Source: Nemophila menziesii (lineage: Eukaryota > Streptophyta > Magnoliopsida > Boraginales > Hydrophyllaceae). Taken from it: a stretch of DNA of 64,000 nt. The position numbers and the translations under genes were made by a program. Of this stretch, positions 1-12,986 are shown piece by piece; position 1 is the first letter of the stretch; each line of letters begins with the position of its first letter. The notes below the pieces were generated by a model. It saw nothing but the letters and a program-made list of their open reading frames with translations. It was not told where the DNA came from and searched no databases. The DNA lies in contig JARWIR010000005.1 of assembly GCA_029959085.1 (NCBI GenBank), positions 2,358,501 to 2,422,500 on the forward strand. The letters are read 5' to 3'.

Positions 1-465
1 TTACATTAATCTTTTAAATTTCACTCTTAGTTAGAGGTCAAATTCTCAGATCTATGAATAATTAGTGAATCTATCAGTTTCATTTAGTAATACTTATCTA
101 TTTTGTGTTGAATACGCGTTGTATAAACTGTTAAAACTCAGATTCTTCTGTTTAATCCATGTTACTTGTTTATAGCGAAAACTGAGCTAATTATACACGA
201 TCGCTTTGTTTGATTTTTGATATAAGCAAGTACTTTGATGATTTGACATCTTAAAATCTATCAATATATAAATATTGGTTTAATTTCATGTGTATTGAGT
301 AATTGTTCGATTCTACGTTGCTTTGACTTTTGATTTCTTTTTCTGTTATTATAATTCAATTGTTTATTGCGAATCTAGTTCTCCAGGGGTAATTATGCTA
401 CAGATTGCATAATATAGGGACTAATGGTGCAATTTACTGAATAATAGGTGATTGATTGTGTTTAA
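1..465 (+). other. leader region upstream of KH remnant
   Basis: AT-rich sequence with no coding frame, directly before the first ATG of the KH-domain remnant. It looks like promoter plus 5' untranslated leader, possibly with a leader intron. I see no firm TATA box or splice pair. The phrase ataatagggacta near 412-423 resembles the dispersed repeat found elsewhere in the window. Confidence 0.3.
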
Positions 466-1419
466 ATGGCTGGTCAAAGGAACAGCTATGGAAAACGCTC
501 AAGATCTCAATCTGATTATCCAGAAAATGGATCAAACAAAAGAAGACATACCGAAAGTAACAAAGATTCTTTCACAATAGGTCCTGAAGATACAGTATAT
601 CGTTACTTATGCCCCGTAAAGAAAATCGGAAGCATAATAGGAAGAGGTGGTGAAATTATTAAACAATTAAGAGCCGATACAAAGTCAGATACGAATAGGT
701 GAGTCAATTCAAGGCTGTGATGAACGTGTTGTAACTATCTATAGCTCAAATCAAGAAACAAATGATTTTGATAATGATGATGATCGTGTAACTGTATGTC
801 CTTCTCAAGATGCTCTTTTCAAAGTTCATGATCGTCTATTGATGATGATACTGATGGGTCCCACCACATTACTGTTCGATTATTAGTAGCTTCTGATCAA
901 ATCGGATGTATAATTGGTAAAGGTGGAATAATTGTTTAGAATATTCGAAGTGATACTGGAGCAAATGTTCGTATACTAAAAGATGAACATTTACCTTCTT
1001 GTGGTTTACGATCTGATGAACTTGTTCAGGTAAAATACCAATTATACCCTTGTGGTAATGTAGTTTGATAAAATGACTAAATGACTAATTTACCATTGGG
1101 TTTTTTCAGATATCTGGGGAAGGAACACAAGTAAGGAAGGCATTATTTCAAATAGCACCAATGGTGGGACCCACACAAATAATGGGGTTGACTCTTTTAG
1201 TGGGACTGTACAGTGGGTATCAAAGAGATTATCTTTGAAGCAGCCATTAGAACTGTGGTTCAAATACACACGTGTGAATTACCTGGTTATATACTTGTCT
1301 TCCGCACTGAAGAAGAGCAGATAGAAGATGCTTGTCGTAAAATAACCAAAGAGATTGGAAATTTGGGAGATTCAGTGGGACCCATCAAGGCAGTGCCTCT
1401 GTATTCTATTCGCTCTTGA
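466..1419 (+). pseudogene. broken KH-domain RNA-binding protein gene (HEN4/PEPPER type)
   Basis: The ATG at 466 opens a charged N-terminus followed by a KH domain with its GxxG loop (IIGRGG, residues 57-62). The family binds single-stranded RNA in the nucleus through several KH domains. The frame breaks near 688, where the homologous reading continues in another frame (IGESIQGCDERVV). A piece is missing near 840, and a second KH domain (CIIGKGG near 905-930) has an in-frame TAG at 937-939. One intron with good borders survives at 1030-1109. After it only a short KH-like tail is readable, ending at a stop at 1417-1419. Three or more lesions make this a pseudogene rather than a short gene. The layout resembles the Arabidopsis KH gene At5g15270, from memory. 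Confidence 0.75.
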
Positions 1420-1434
1420 ATGTCTATCAGTATG

Positions 1435-1441
<7 letters not shown>

Positions 1442-1466
<25 letters not shown>
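1442..1466. repeat. (TA)n microsatellite
   Basis: Perfect or near-perfect TA dinucleotide run just downstream of the KH remnant. Confidence 0.9.
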
Positions 1467-1914
1467 CATATGAGATCGGCTTAGAAGTTCAAAGTCTTTT
1501 CATTATATTTGGACATTGATCATTTGTTTGCAAACTTTTAACTAAAATAAATGTAGGTACCTAAATGAAATTCAGACAAATGCTCCTCATCTTCTGATCA
1601 TTCAACAAAAAGAACACTCTTTTGTAGATGAAAGAGTGTGAAAAGGTAACGTGTTAATTATACTTCTCCTTAATGAGTACTTTTGTGTGTTTAAGTCTCG
1701 TGATTTTATGTGATTTTAGGCAATTTAATTTAAATGACCTTTTTCTTGGAAAAAGGGTTGAAGATGGAAGCTATTCTACTTAACAGATGAATTTCTTGAA
1801 GCATTCATCATCACATTGATGATTGACATGGGGTATGTTACTTTGTTATAACTACCAAATAACCCCCCTTAGTTTGACAAAACGTCAAAAAGACCTTTTG
1901 AATAATGATGGGAC

Positions 1915-2300
1915 CGATCGTGCAATTTTCGCATAATATAGGGACATGACATGTAAATTTGCACAATATAGGGACCTGTCATGTAATTTTGCACAATATA
2001 CCTATCATGCATTTTTTGCATACTATAGGGACCTACTCTTAAATTTTTGTATATTATAGGGACCTATAAGTGTAGTTAATTCAAAAATGTGGACCACCCC
2101 TTGCCCCCCCCCCCCCCCTCTCCCCAAAGTTTTTAAAATATTTTAAAGCCAAATTTTTCGCATAATATAGGGACTTATAGTGTAAATCCAGTTTTATAAA
2201 CTGTTTTGCATAATATAGGGGACCTATAGTGCAACTAATTTAATAATATAAGTCATTTTGCATACTATAGCGGCCTATAGTGCAATTTCACTACTCATCA
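1915..2300. repeat. cluster of the GCATAATATAGGGACC dispersed motif
   Basis: At least seven degenerate copies of the phrase gcataatatagggacc(t)atagtgcaa are spaced irregularly here. A poly-C run at about 2105-2118 interrupts them. The same motif recurs in introns of the SCC2 and ACOS5 genes in this window. Confidence 0.75.
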
Positions 2301-2955
2301 GATTACAATAAGTGCTCACAATAAGTGCTCGCTCCCTGTTGTTTAAAAAATTGCACCATAACCCCCTGTAGTACTAATGCAAAAAACCCGTCTCTATTTT
2401 TTCAATATTGTCTCAAAATACACATATATACATGCTTACATCAATATTGTAGCAAAATACACATTTTCAAGAATAGTGATCTTTAATTGGTAGCGTAAAT
2501 CAATCATAGCTTAAATTTCTTACATTCTGTAGGAGAAGGAAAAGTGTAAGCTTGTTTTGGTTTACAAAATAAATTATAATGATCCATGTGACAACGAATA
2601 AGAGTTAAATATTTGACAAATGAATTCAAATTATCTAACATTTTTGGTCTTTTTTCCAAACGGTTGCATTTTTTCCTTTTCACGTTGTCTTGTCTCTATA
2701 TAGTTTTGACTTAGGATTTGAATTCTGATGGCTCATTTTCCTCATGAGTTTTCCTATAAATCCCAAAGTTCCTTACTTTATACAAACTCTCCCACCACTT
2801 AAACCTATACCAAACACATCATTAAGATTAATATATATTATAGTACTTCATACATGTTGATCTATTTGTAGGCAATAATTACTCATTATAAATTTTATGT
2901 TATCCACATTTATAAACAGAAACGTTTAAAGAAATTAAAAGAAATTAAAAGAAAT

Positions 2956-3000
<45 letters not shown>

Positions 3001-3385
3001 TATATTTCAAAGTTTTTTCTACGGTCCAGATTCACGAGTCTTATATGAGTTTTAAACGAACCAAACCAAGTTGAGCTCGAGCTTTGAAAAAAATTATCGA
3101 ATTAAAGCTAAGCTTAAATAACGAGTCTTGTTTCGAACTCAAAACAAGCTCAAACTCACTAACATATTACCAAACCAAACTCATTATAGCTAAAGTTCGG
3201 TTTGGCTCGGTACCGTTTGCAGCCCTACTCTTGCTATAGAAATCGGACTATGGACATGGAGACAGAACATCTTGGATGTCTAGATGCACGAAACGAGGAG
3301 TAGGTGCATGTAACTGTCCAAGTCACTACAAAAAAAGTGATTATTAGCTAAAAATAATTAGAATATTTAACCATTTAGGAAACTA
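2301..3385. other. gene-free AT-rich spacer with repeat scraps
   Basis: No coding frame is supportable. A TATAAAT-like core at about 2754 followed by a C-rich leader-like stretch resembles a promoter, but no gene follows. A (TA)n run lies at 2961-2995. From 3015 to 3230 the sequence is rich in gctcgag-type phrases and ends in gtttgcagccctac, which resembles the end of a nonautonomous hAT-type element. I found no matching opposite end. Confidence 0.35.
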
Positions 3386-3424
3386 AACTTACTCATAGCA
3401 GCTGTGGTAGAAGGGTCGTGAATT

Positions 3425-3625
3425 AGGGTGTTGAACTCCTACTCTGCAGTAGTTGCCGATGTGCGACCTTGGAAACTTTCCAAACATAATAACTTTCTTC
3501 CACCTGCGGGATTCGACCCATGTACCTCTCACTTGAGAGAATATTCCAAACTTTAATAACTTTTTGCCGCCTGCGGGATTCGAACCCTGGCTCACCTGGT
3601 TGTTCTTCTCACTTGAATTCTGAGT
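3425..3625. repeat. roughly 90-bp direct duplication with B-box-like core
   Basis: Two adjacent degenerate copies share ttccaaac..taataactttnttncc.cctgcgggattcga.cc. The reverse complement of the core (gggttcgaatcc at about 3577-3588) resembles the internal B box of tRNA-derived sequences. No A box or tRNA fold is visible, so I call it only a short duplicated repeat. Confidence 0.4.
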
Positions 3626-3707
3626 AATCCCCTTGCTCCACTGCTTGGCCCCCCAAGCATCTCATATAACCTCATTTTTAGCCCATGTCTAGTCTAATGA
3701 GGTAAAG

Positions 3708-3899
3708 ATGTATCAATCATTAACGATATCGGTATGTTCCATTCGTAGATCAGGGATGAAGATTATCTATATGCAGATTAAGGGCATGCCGTTTGGATTG
3801 ATGAACTTAAAATTACATACACAACACCGACAAAAGTTTCTGAATCGCCTAGAGTACCTTACGCCACGGTTATTAAGTGCAACACAACATAGAGCTTGA
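3708..3899 (+). mobile_element. possible reverse-transcriptase scrap (Ty3-like)
   Basis: A short open stretch contains GMPFGLMN, a signature resembling the MPFGL motif of Ty3-class reverse transcriptases, with a weak RSG...MQIK lead-in. The rest does not resemble any domain. It is too short and altered to assign firmly, and it ends about 40 bases before the receptor-kinase array. Confidence 0.3.
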
Positions 3900-3941
3900 T
3901 TCTAGATTCTGAACTTCATTACCTAGTTAGACTACATTTTT

Positions 3942-5750
3942 CGCCTTTGCTAGAAAATCAAGAAGCTCCTAAATGTTATTATTGATATACCTACACCTCT
4001 AAACACCTATTGGTATATCAACAATTGATTGTTACCCTTCGACTCCAAAGAAACTGATAAGTTTTGGCCCCGAAACTGGTAATTTTTGGTTTATAAATGG
4101 TGGGGTTTTTATATTAGTACCCTTTGAGGATATCGGCTGAAATATCTCCAAGCCATTCAACCACGGATATTCAGATGGCTGCTTTGAAGTATTTAGAAAT
4201 TTCATGGTGAAAAATAGATCGTGTATGTCGTAATTTCCTCCATCAGTATAAACAATGTAGTCTTTTTTTACAGTTTTGTTCTTGACTATATCCCCAACAT
4301 CTAGAATATGAGCTTTCCAATATAATGTACTACTATTTTAAAAATCGAAAAGTCAACAATATCACAGAGGGCATAGAATCAAAAGATGTAGAGTTTTCAA
4401 TTTTTGAAAATAATAGTACAATGTATTGGAAAGCGCATGTAGACTATGGGGATAGTGTTAAGAATAAAACTATTAAATAAGGCTACATTGGTTATACTGA
4501 TGGAAGAATTGATGGTAAACAAGATCTTTTCTGAGCTTGAAATTTTCTAATCCTTTAAATCTTCCATTTACATCTCTATGGTTGAATGGCTTGGAGATAC
4601 TCCAGCTGATATGCTCAGACGGTATTAGTATAAAACATTCCTCCATTTATAAACCAAAATTCACCAGCTGCAGGGCCGAAATTATCAGTTTCTTTGGAGT
4701 AAAATAAAAATAATCAATGGCTAAATTTATCTATTGGTGTTTGGAGGTGTAAGTATATTAATAATATCACTTGGGAGCTTCTTGATTTTCTGGTGAAAGA
4801 GGACGGTCCAAAAGATTGAAATGATATGTTGCATGTACATAATTTACCTGCGAGGAAATCAAGAGCGCAACACACGATTTTGATGAAGATTTGGTGTTGG
4901 GTAAAGGCGGATTCGGAAAAATGTATAGAGGGATTTTGAATAATCAAACTGTCGAGATCAAGCGATTACATTAAGATTCTTAACGTGATCAAGGTATTAT
5001 AGAGATTCTTACAGAGACAGAACACCTCTCCGTACTACTACGTCATAATGTTGTTCCAACATTAAGATACTATATGAAAAACACAAAAAAGATCCTGGTA
5101 TACGAATACATGCCTCGTGGCACTTTACGGGAACATCTCTCCGGAACATCAAATCCATCACTTTCATTGACTAAACGTTTGAAGTTGTGCATGGATATTG
5201 CACATATATTGTAATACTTACATAAAAGTACAAGTCATACCATCATTCATAGAGATATTACTTTTGGATAGGATGACTTAATATCTCTATGAATAATGGT
5301 ATGGCTTGTACTTTCATGTAAGTATTCCAATCCATGTGCAATATCCATGCACATCTTTAAACGTTTCTGTAATGAAAGTGATGGATTTGATGATCCATAG
5401 ATATGCTCCCGTAAGGTTTCATGAGACATGTATTTGTATACCAAGATCTTTTATGTTTTTTCAACACAGTACCCTAATATTAGAACAACATTACGATGCC
5501 GTAGTACGGAGGGGTGCTCTATCTCTGCAAGAAACTCTTTAATACCTTAACCATGTTGAGAATATCGATGTAATTGCTTGATCGCGAAAGTTTGATTATT
5601 CAAAATTCCTTTGTACACTTTTCTGAATCTGCCTTTACCCAGCACTAAATTTTCATCAAAATCGTGTTTTGCGCTCCCGATTTCCTCGAAGTAAATTTTG
5701 TACGTGTAGTTGATATTGGTATCATTTTAATGCTTTGGACCGTCCTCATT
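3942..5750. repeat. array unit 1 (left edge, diverged)
   Basis: Inverted-repeat unit with its kinase palindrome centred near 5268. It differs from the inner units at many sites, for example tagaaaatcaagaagctcct at the start and the extra t in aaaattcaccagctg near 4664. This is expected of an edge repeat that escaped homogenisation. Confidence 0.85.
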
Positions 5751-7559
5751 CGCCTTTGCCAGAAAATCAAGAAGCTCCCAAGTGTTATTGTTAATATACC
5801 TACACCTCTAAACACCCATTGGTATATCAACAATTGATTGTTACCCTTCGACTCCAAAGAAACTGATAAGTTTTGGCCCTGAAACTGGTGATTTTTGGTT
5901 TATAAATTGAGGGGTTTTTACATTAGTACCGTTTGAGGATATCGGCTGAAATATCTCCAAGCCATTCAACCACTGATATTCAGATGGCTGCTTTGAAGTA
6001 TTCAGAAATTTCATGGTGAAAAAAAGATCGTGTATGCCGTAAGTTCCTCCATCAGTATAAACAATGTAGTCTCTTTTAACAGTTTTGTTCTTGACTATAT
6101 CCCCAACATCTAGAATATGAGCTTTCCAATATAATGTACAACTATTTTTAAAAATCGAAAAGTCAACAATATCACGGAGGGCATAGAATCAAAAGATGTA
6201 GAGTTTTCAATTTTTGAAAATAGTAGTACACTTTACTGGAAAGCGCGTGTAGACTATGGGGATAGCGTTAAGAATAAAACTATTAAATGAGGCTACATTG
6301 GTTATACTGATGGAAGAATTGATGGTAAACAAGATCTTTTCTGAGCTTGAAATTTTCTAATCCTTTAAATCTTCCATTTACATCTCTATGGTTGAATGGC
6401 TTAAAGATACTCCAGCTGATATGCTCAGACGGTATTAGTATAAAACATTCCTCCATTTATAAACCAAAATCACCAGCTGCAGGGCCGAAATTATCAGTTT
6501 CTTTGGAGTCAAATAAAAATAATCAATGGCTAAATTTATCTATTGGTGTTTGGAGGTGTAAGTATATTAATAATATCACTTGGGAGCTTCTTGATTTTCT
6601 GGTGAAAGAGGACGGTCCAAAAGATTGAAATGATATGTTGCATGTACATAATTTACCTGCGAGGAAATCAAGAGCGCAACACACGATTTTGATGAAGATT
6701 TGGTGTTGGGTAAAGGCGGATTCGGAAAAATGTATAGAGGGATTTTGAATAATCAAACTGTCGAGATCAAGCGATTACATTAAGATTCTTAACGTGATCA
6801 AGGTATTATAGAGATTCTTACAGAGACAGAACACCTCTCCGTACTACTACGTCATAATGTTGTTCCAGCATTAAGATACTATATGAAAAACACAAAAAAG
6901 ATCCTGGTATACGAATACATGCCTCGTGGCACTTTACGGGAACATCTCTCCGGAACATCAAATCCATCACTTTCATTGACTAAACGTTTGAAGTTGTGCA
7001 TGGATATTGCACATATATTGTAATACTTACATAAAAGTACAAGTCATACCATCATTCATAGAGATATTACTTTTGGATAGGATGACTTAATATCTCTATG
7101 AATAATGGTATGGCTTGTACTTTCATGTAAGTATTCCAATCCATGTGCAATATCCATGCACATCTTTAAACGTTTCTTTAATGAAAGTGATGGATTTGAT
7201 GATCCATAGATATGCTCCCGTAAGGTTTCATGAGACATGTATTTGTATACCAAGATCTTTTATGTTTTTTCAACACAGTACCCTAATATTAGAACAACAT
7301 TACGATGCCGTAGTACGGAGGGGTGCTCTATCTCTGCAAGAAACTCTTTAATACCTTAACCATGTTGAGAATATCGATGTAATTGCTTGATCGCGAAAGT
7401 TTGATTATTCAAAATTCCTTTGTACACTTTTCTGAATCTGCCTTTACCCAGCACTAAATTTTCATCAAAATCGTGTTTTGCGCTCCCGATTTCCTCGAAG
7501 TAAATTTTGTACGTGTAGTTGATATTGGTATCATTTTAATGCTTTGGACCGTCCTCATT
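5751..7559. repeat. array unit 2
   Basis: The forward arm runs about 6177-7069, the loop is 7070-7087, and the reverse arm starts at 7088 and continues into the next unit. It is nearly identical to units 3-5. Confidence 0.88.
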
Positions 7560-9368
7560 CGCCTTTGCCAGAAAATCAAGAAGCTCCCAAGTGTTATTGT
7601 TAATATACCTACACCTCTAAACACCCATTGGTATATCAACAATTGATTGTTACCCTTCGACTCCAAAGAAACTGATAAGTTTTGGCCCTGAAACTGGTGA
7701 TTTTTGGTTTATAAATTGAGGGGTTTTTACATTAGTACCGTTTGAGGATATCGGCTGAAATATCTCCAAGCCATTCAACCACTGATATTCAGATGGCTGC
7801 TTTGAAGTATTCAGAAATTTCATGGTGAAAAAAAGATCGTGTATGCCGTAAGTTCCTCCATCAGTATAAACAATGTAGTCTCTTTTAACAGTTTTGTTCT
7901 TGACTATATCCCCAACATCTAGAATATGAGCTTTCCAATATAATGTACAACTATTTTTAAAAATCGAAAAGTCAACAATATCACGGAGGGCATAGAATCA
8001 AAAGATGTAGAGTTTTCAATTTTTGAAAATAGTAGTACACTTTACTGGAAAGCGCGTGTAGACTATGGGGATAGCGTTAAGAATAAAACTATTAAATGAG
8101 GCTACATTGGTTATACTGATGGAAGAATTGATGGTAAACAAGATCTTTTCTGAGCTTGAAATTTTCTAATCCTTTAAATCTTCCATTTACATCTCTATGG
8201 TTGAATGGCTTAAAGATACTCCAGCTGATATGCTCAGACGGTATTAGTATAAAACATTCCTCCATTTATAAACCAAAATCACCAGCTGCAGGGCCGAAAT
8301 TATCAGTTTCTTTGGAGTCAAATAAAAATAATCAATGGCTAAATTTATCTATTGGTGTTTGGAGGTGTAAGTATATTAATAATATCACTTGGGAGCTTCT
8401 TGATTTTCTGGTGAAAGAGGACGGTCCAAAAGATTGAAATGATATGTTGCATGTACATAATTTACCTGCGAGGAAATCAAGAGCGCAACACACGATTTTG
8501 ATGAAGATTTGGTGTTGGGTAAAGGCGGATTCGGAAAAATGTATAGAGGGATTTTGAATAATCAAACTGTCGAGATCAAGCGATTACATTAAGATTCTTA
8601 ACGTGATCAAGGTATTATAGAGATTCTTACAGAGACAGAACACCTCTCCGTACTACTACGTCATAATGTTGTTCCAGCATTAAGATACTATATGAAAAAC
8701 ACAAAAAAGATCCTGGTATACGAATACATGCCTCGTGGCACTTTACGGGAACATCTCTCCGGAACATCAAATCCATCACTTTCATTGACTAAACGTTTGA
8801 AGTTGTGCATGGATATTGCACATATATTGTAATACTTACATAAAAGTACAAGTCATACCATCATTCATAGAGATATTACTTTTGGATAGGATGACTTAAT
8901 ATCTCTATGAATAATGGTATGGCTTGTACTTTCATGTAAGTATTCCAATCCATGTGCAATATCCATGCACATCTTTAAACGTTTCTTTAATGAAAGTGAT
9001 GGATTTGATGATCCATAGATATGCTCCCGTAAGGTTTCATGAGACATGTATTTGTATACCAAGATCTTTTATGTTTTTTCAACACAGTACCCTAATATTA
9101 GAACAACATTACGATGCCGTAGTACGGAGGGGTGCTCTATCTCTGCAAGAAACTCTTTAATACCTTAACCATGTTGAGAATATCGATGTAATTGCTTGAT
9201 CGCGAAAGTTTGATTATTCAAAATTCCTTTGTACACTTTTCTGAATCTGCCTTTACCCAGCACTAAATTTTCATCAAAATCGTGTTTTGCGCTCCCGATT
9301 TCCTCGAAGTAAATTTTGTACGTGTAGTTGATATTGGTATCATTTTAATGCTTTGGACCGTCCTCATT
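7560..9368. repeat. array unit 3
   Basis: Same organisation as unit 2. I saw no difference from unit 2 along the stretches compared. Confidence 0.88.
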
Positions 9369-11177
9369 CGCCTTTGCCAGAAAATCAAGAAGCTCCCAAG
9401 TGTTATTGTTAATATACCTACACCTCTAAACACCCATTGGTATATCAACAATTGATTGTTACCCTTCGACTCCAAAGAAACTGATAAGTTTTGGCCCTGA
9501 AACTGGTGATTTTTGGTTTATAAATTGAGGGGTTTTTACATTAGTACCGTTTGAGGATATCGGCTGAAATATCTCCAAGCCATTCAACCACTGATATTCA
9601 GATGGCTGCTTTGAAGTATTCAGAAATTTCATGGTGAAAAAAAGATCGTGTATGCCGTAAGTTCCTCCATCAGTATAAACAATGTAGTCTCTTTTAACAG
9701 TTTTGTTCTTGACTATATCCCCAACATCTAGAATATGAGCTTTCCAATATAATGTACAACTATTTTTAAAAATCGAAAAGTCAACAATATCACGGAGGGC
9801 ATAGAATCAAAAGATGTAGAGTTTTCAATTTTTGAAAATAGTAGTACACTTTACTGGAAAGCGCGTGTAGACTATGGGGATAGCGTTAAGAATAAAACTA
9901 TTAAATGAGGCTACATTGGTTATACTGATGGAAGAATTGATGGTAAACAAGATCTTTTCTGAGCTTGAAATTTTCTAATCCTTTAAATCTTCCATTTACA
10001 TCTCTATGGTTGAATGGCTTAAAGATACTCCAGCTGATATGCTCAGACGGTATTAGTATAAAACATTCCTCCATTTATAAACCAAAATCACCAGCTGCAG
10101 GGCCGAAATTATCAGTTTCTTTGGAGTCAAATAAAAATAATCAATGGCTAAATTTATCTATTGGTGTTTGGAGGTGTAAGTATATTAATAATATCACTTG
10201 GGAGCTTCTTGATTTTCTGGTGAAAGAGGACGGTCCAAAAGATTGAAATGATATGTTGCATGTACATAATTTACCTGCGAGGAAATCAAGAGCGCAACAC
10301 ACGATTTTGATGAAGATTTGGTGTTGGGTAAAGGCGGATTCGGAAAAATGTATAGAGGGATTTTGAATAATCAAACTGTCGAGATCAAGCGATTACATTA
10401 AGATTCTTAACGTGATCAAGGTATTATAGAGATTCTTACAGAGACAGAACACCTCTCCGTACTACTACGTCATAATGTTGTTCCAGCATTAAGATACTAT
10501 ATGAAAAACACAAAAAAGATCCTGGTATACGAATACATGCCTCGTGGCACTTTACGGGAACATCTCTCCGGAACATCAAATCCATCACTTTCATTGACTA
10601 AACGTTTGAAGTTGTGCATGGATATTGCACATATATTGTAATACTTACATAAAAGTACAAGTCATACCATCATTCATAGAGATATTACTTTTGGATAGGA
10701 TGACTTAATATCTCTATGAATAATGGTATGGCTTGTACTTTCATGTAAGTATTCCAATCCATGTGCAATATCCATGCACATCTTTAAACGTTTCTTTAAT
10801 GAAAGTGATGGATTTGATGATCCATAGATATGCTCCCGTAAGGTTTCATGAGACATATATTTGTATACCAAGATCTTTTATGTTTTTTCAACACAGTACC
10901 CTAATATTAGAACAACATTACGATGCCGTAGTACGGAGGGGTGCTCTATCTCTGCAAGAAACTCTTTAATACCTTAACCATGTTGAGAATATCGATGTAA
11001 TTGCTTGATCGCGAAAGTTTGATTATTCAAAATTCCTTTGTACACTTTTCTGAATCTGCCTTTACCCAGCACTAAATTTTCATCAAAATCGTGTTTTGCG
11101 CTCCCGATTTCCTCGAAGTAAATTTTGTACGTGTAGTTGATATTGGTATCATTTTAATGCTTTGGACCGTCCTCATT
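9369..11177. repeat. array unit 4
   Basis: Same organisation. One visible change is gagacatgt to gagacatat near 10856, altering one codon of the reverse-strand kinase remnant's flank. Confidence 0.88.
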
Positions 11178-12986
11178 CGCCTTTGCCAGAAAATCAAGAA
11201 GCTCCCAAGTGTTATTGTTAATATACCTACACCTCTAAACACCCATTGGTATATCAACAATTGATTGTTACCCTTCGACTCCAAAGAAACTGATAAGTTT
11301 TGGCCCTGAAACTGGTGATTTTTGGTTTATAAATTGAGGGGTTTTTACATTAGTACCGTTTGAGGATATCGGCTGAAATATCTCCAAGCCATTCAACCAC
11401 TGATATTCAGATGGCTGCTTTGAAGTATTCAGAAATTTCATGGTGAAAAAAAGATCGTGTATGCCGTAAGTTCCTCCATCAGTATAAACAATGTAGTCTC
11501 TTTTAACAGTTTTGTTCTTGACTATATCCCCAACATCTAGAATATGAGCTTTCCAATATAATGTACAACTATTTTTAAAAATCGAAAAGTCAACAATATC
11601 ACGGAGGGCATAGAATCAAAAGATGTAGAGTTTTCAATTTTTGAAAATAGTAGTACACTTTACTGGAAAGCGCGTGTAGACTATGGGGATAGCGTTAAGA
11701 ATAAAACTATTAAATGAGGCTACATTGGTTATACTGATGGAAGAATTGATGGTAAACAAGATCTTTTCTGAGCTTGAAATTTTCTAATCCTTTAAATCTT
11801 CCATTTACATCTCTATGGTTGAATGGCTTAAAGATACTCCAGCTGATATGCTCAGACGGTATTAGTATAAAACATTCCTCCATTTATAAACCAAAATCAC
11901 CAGCTGCAGGGCCGAAATTATCAGTTTCTTTGGAGTCAAATAAAAATAATCAATGGCTAAATTTATCTATTGGTGTTTGGAGGTGTAAGTATATTAATAA
12001 TATCACTTGGGAGCTTCTTGATTTTCTGGTGAAAGAGGACGGTCCAAAAGATTGAAATGATATGTTGCATGTACATAATTTACCTGCGAGGAAATCAAGA
12101 GCGCAACACACGATTTTGATGAAGATTTGGTGTTGGGTAAAGGCGGATTCGGAAAAATGTATAGAGGGATTTTGAATAATCAAACTGTCGAGATCAAGCG
12201 ATTACATTAAGATTCTTAACGTGATCAAGGTATTATAGAGATTCTTACAGAGACAGAACACCTCTCCGTACTACTACGTCATAATGTTGTTCCAGCATTA
12301 AGATACTATATGAAAAACACAAAAAAGATCCTGGTATACGAATACATGCCTCGTGGCACTTTACGGGAACATCTCTTCGGAACATCAAATCCATCACTTT
12401 CATTGACTAAACGTTTGAAGTTGTGCATGGATATTGCACATATATTGTAATACTTACATAAAAGTACAAGTCATACCATCATTCATAGAGATATTACTTT
12501 TGGATAGGATGACTTAATATCTCTATGAATAATGGTATGGCTTGTACTTTCATGTAAGTATTCCAATCCATGTGCAATATCCATGCACATCTTTAAACGT
12601 TTCTTTAATGAAAGTGATGGATTTGATGATCCATAGATATGCTCCCGTAAGGTTTCATGAGACATGTATTTGTATACCAAGATCTTTTATGTTTTTTCAA
12701 CACAGTACCCTAATATTAGAACAACATTACGATGCCGTAGTACGGAGGGGTGCTCTATCTCTGCAAGAAACTCTTTAATACCTTAACCATGTTGAGAATA
12801 TCGATGTAATTGCTTGATCGCGAAAGTTTGATTATTCAAAATTCCTTTGTACACTTTTCTGAATCTGCCTTTACCCAGCACTAAATTTTCATCAAAATCG
12901 TGTTTTGCGCTCCCGATTTCCTCGAAGTAAATTTTGTACGTGTAGTTGATATTGGTATCATTTTAATGCTTTGGACCGTCCTCATT
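11178..12986. repeat. array unit 5
   Basis: Same organisation. It carries catctcttcgg instead of catctctccgg near 12371. Confidence 0.88.

Noticed and set aside
2104..2119. Poly-C run as a functional site
   Set aside because: A simple homopolymer inside a repeat cluster, prone to sequencing error; nothing ties it to a function.
3570..3590. tRNA gene suggested by a B-box-like gggttcgaatcc
   Set aside because: No A box, acceptor stem or cloverleaf could be drawn around it; the motif is part of a duplicated repeat.
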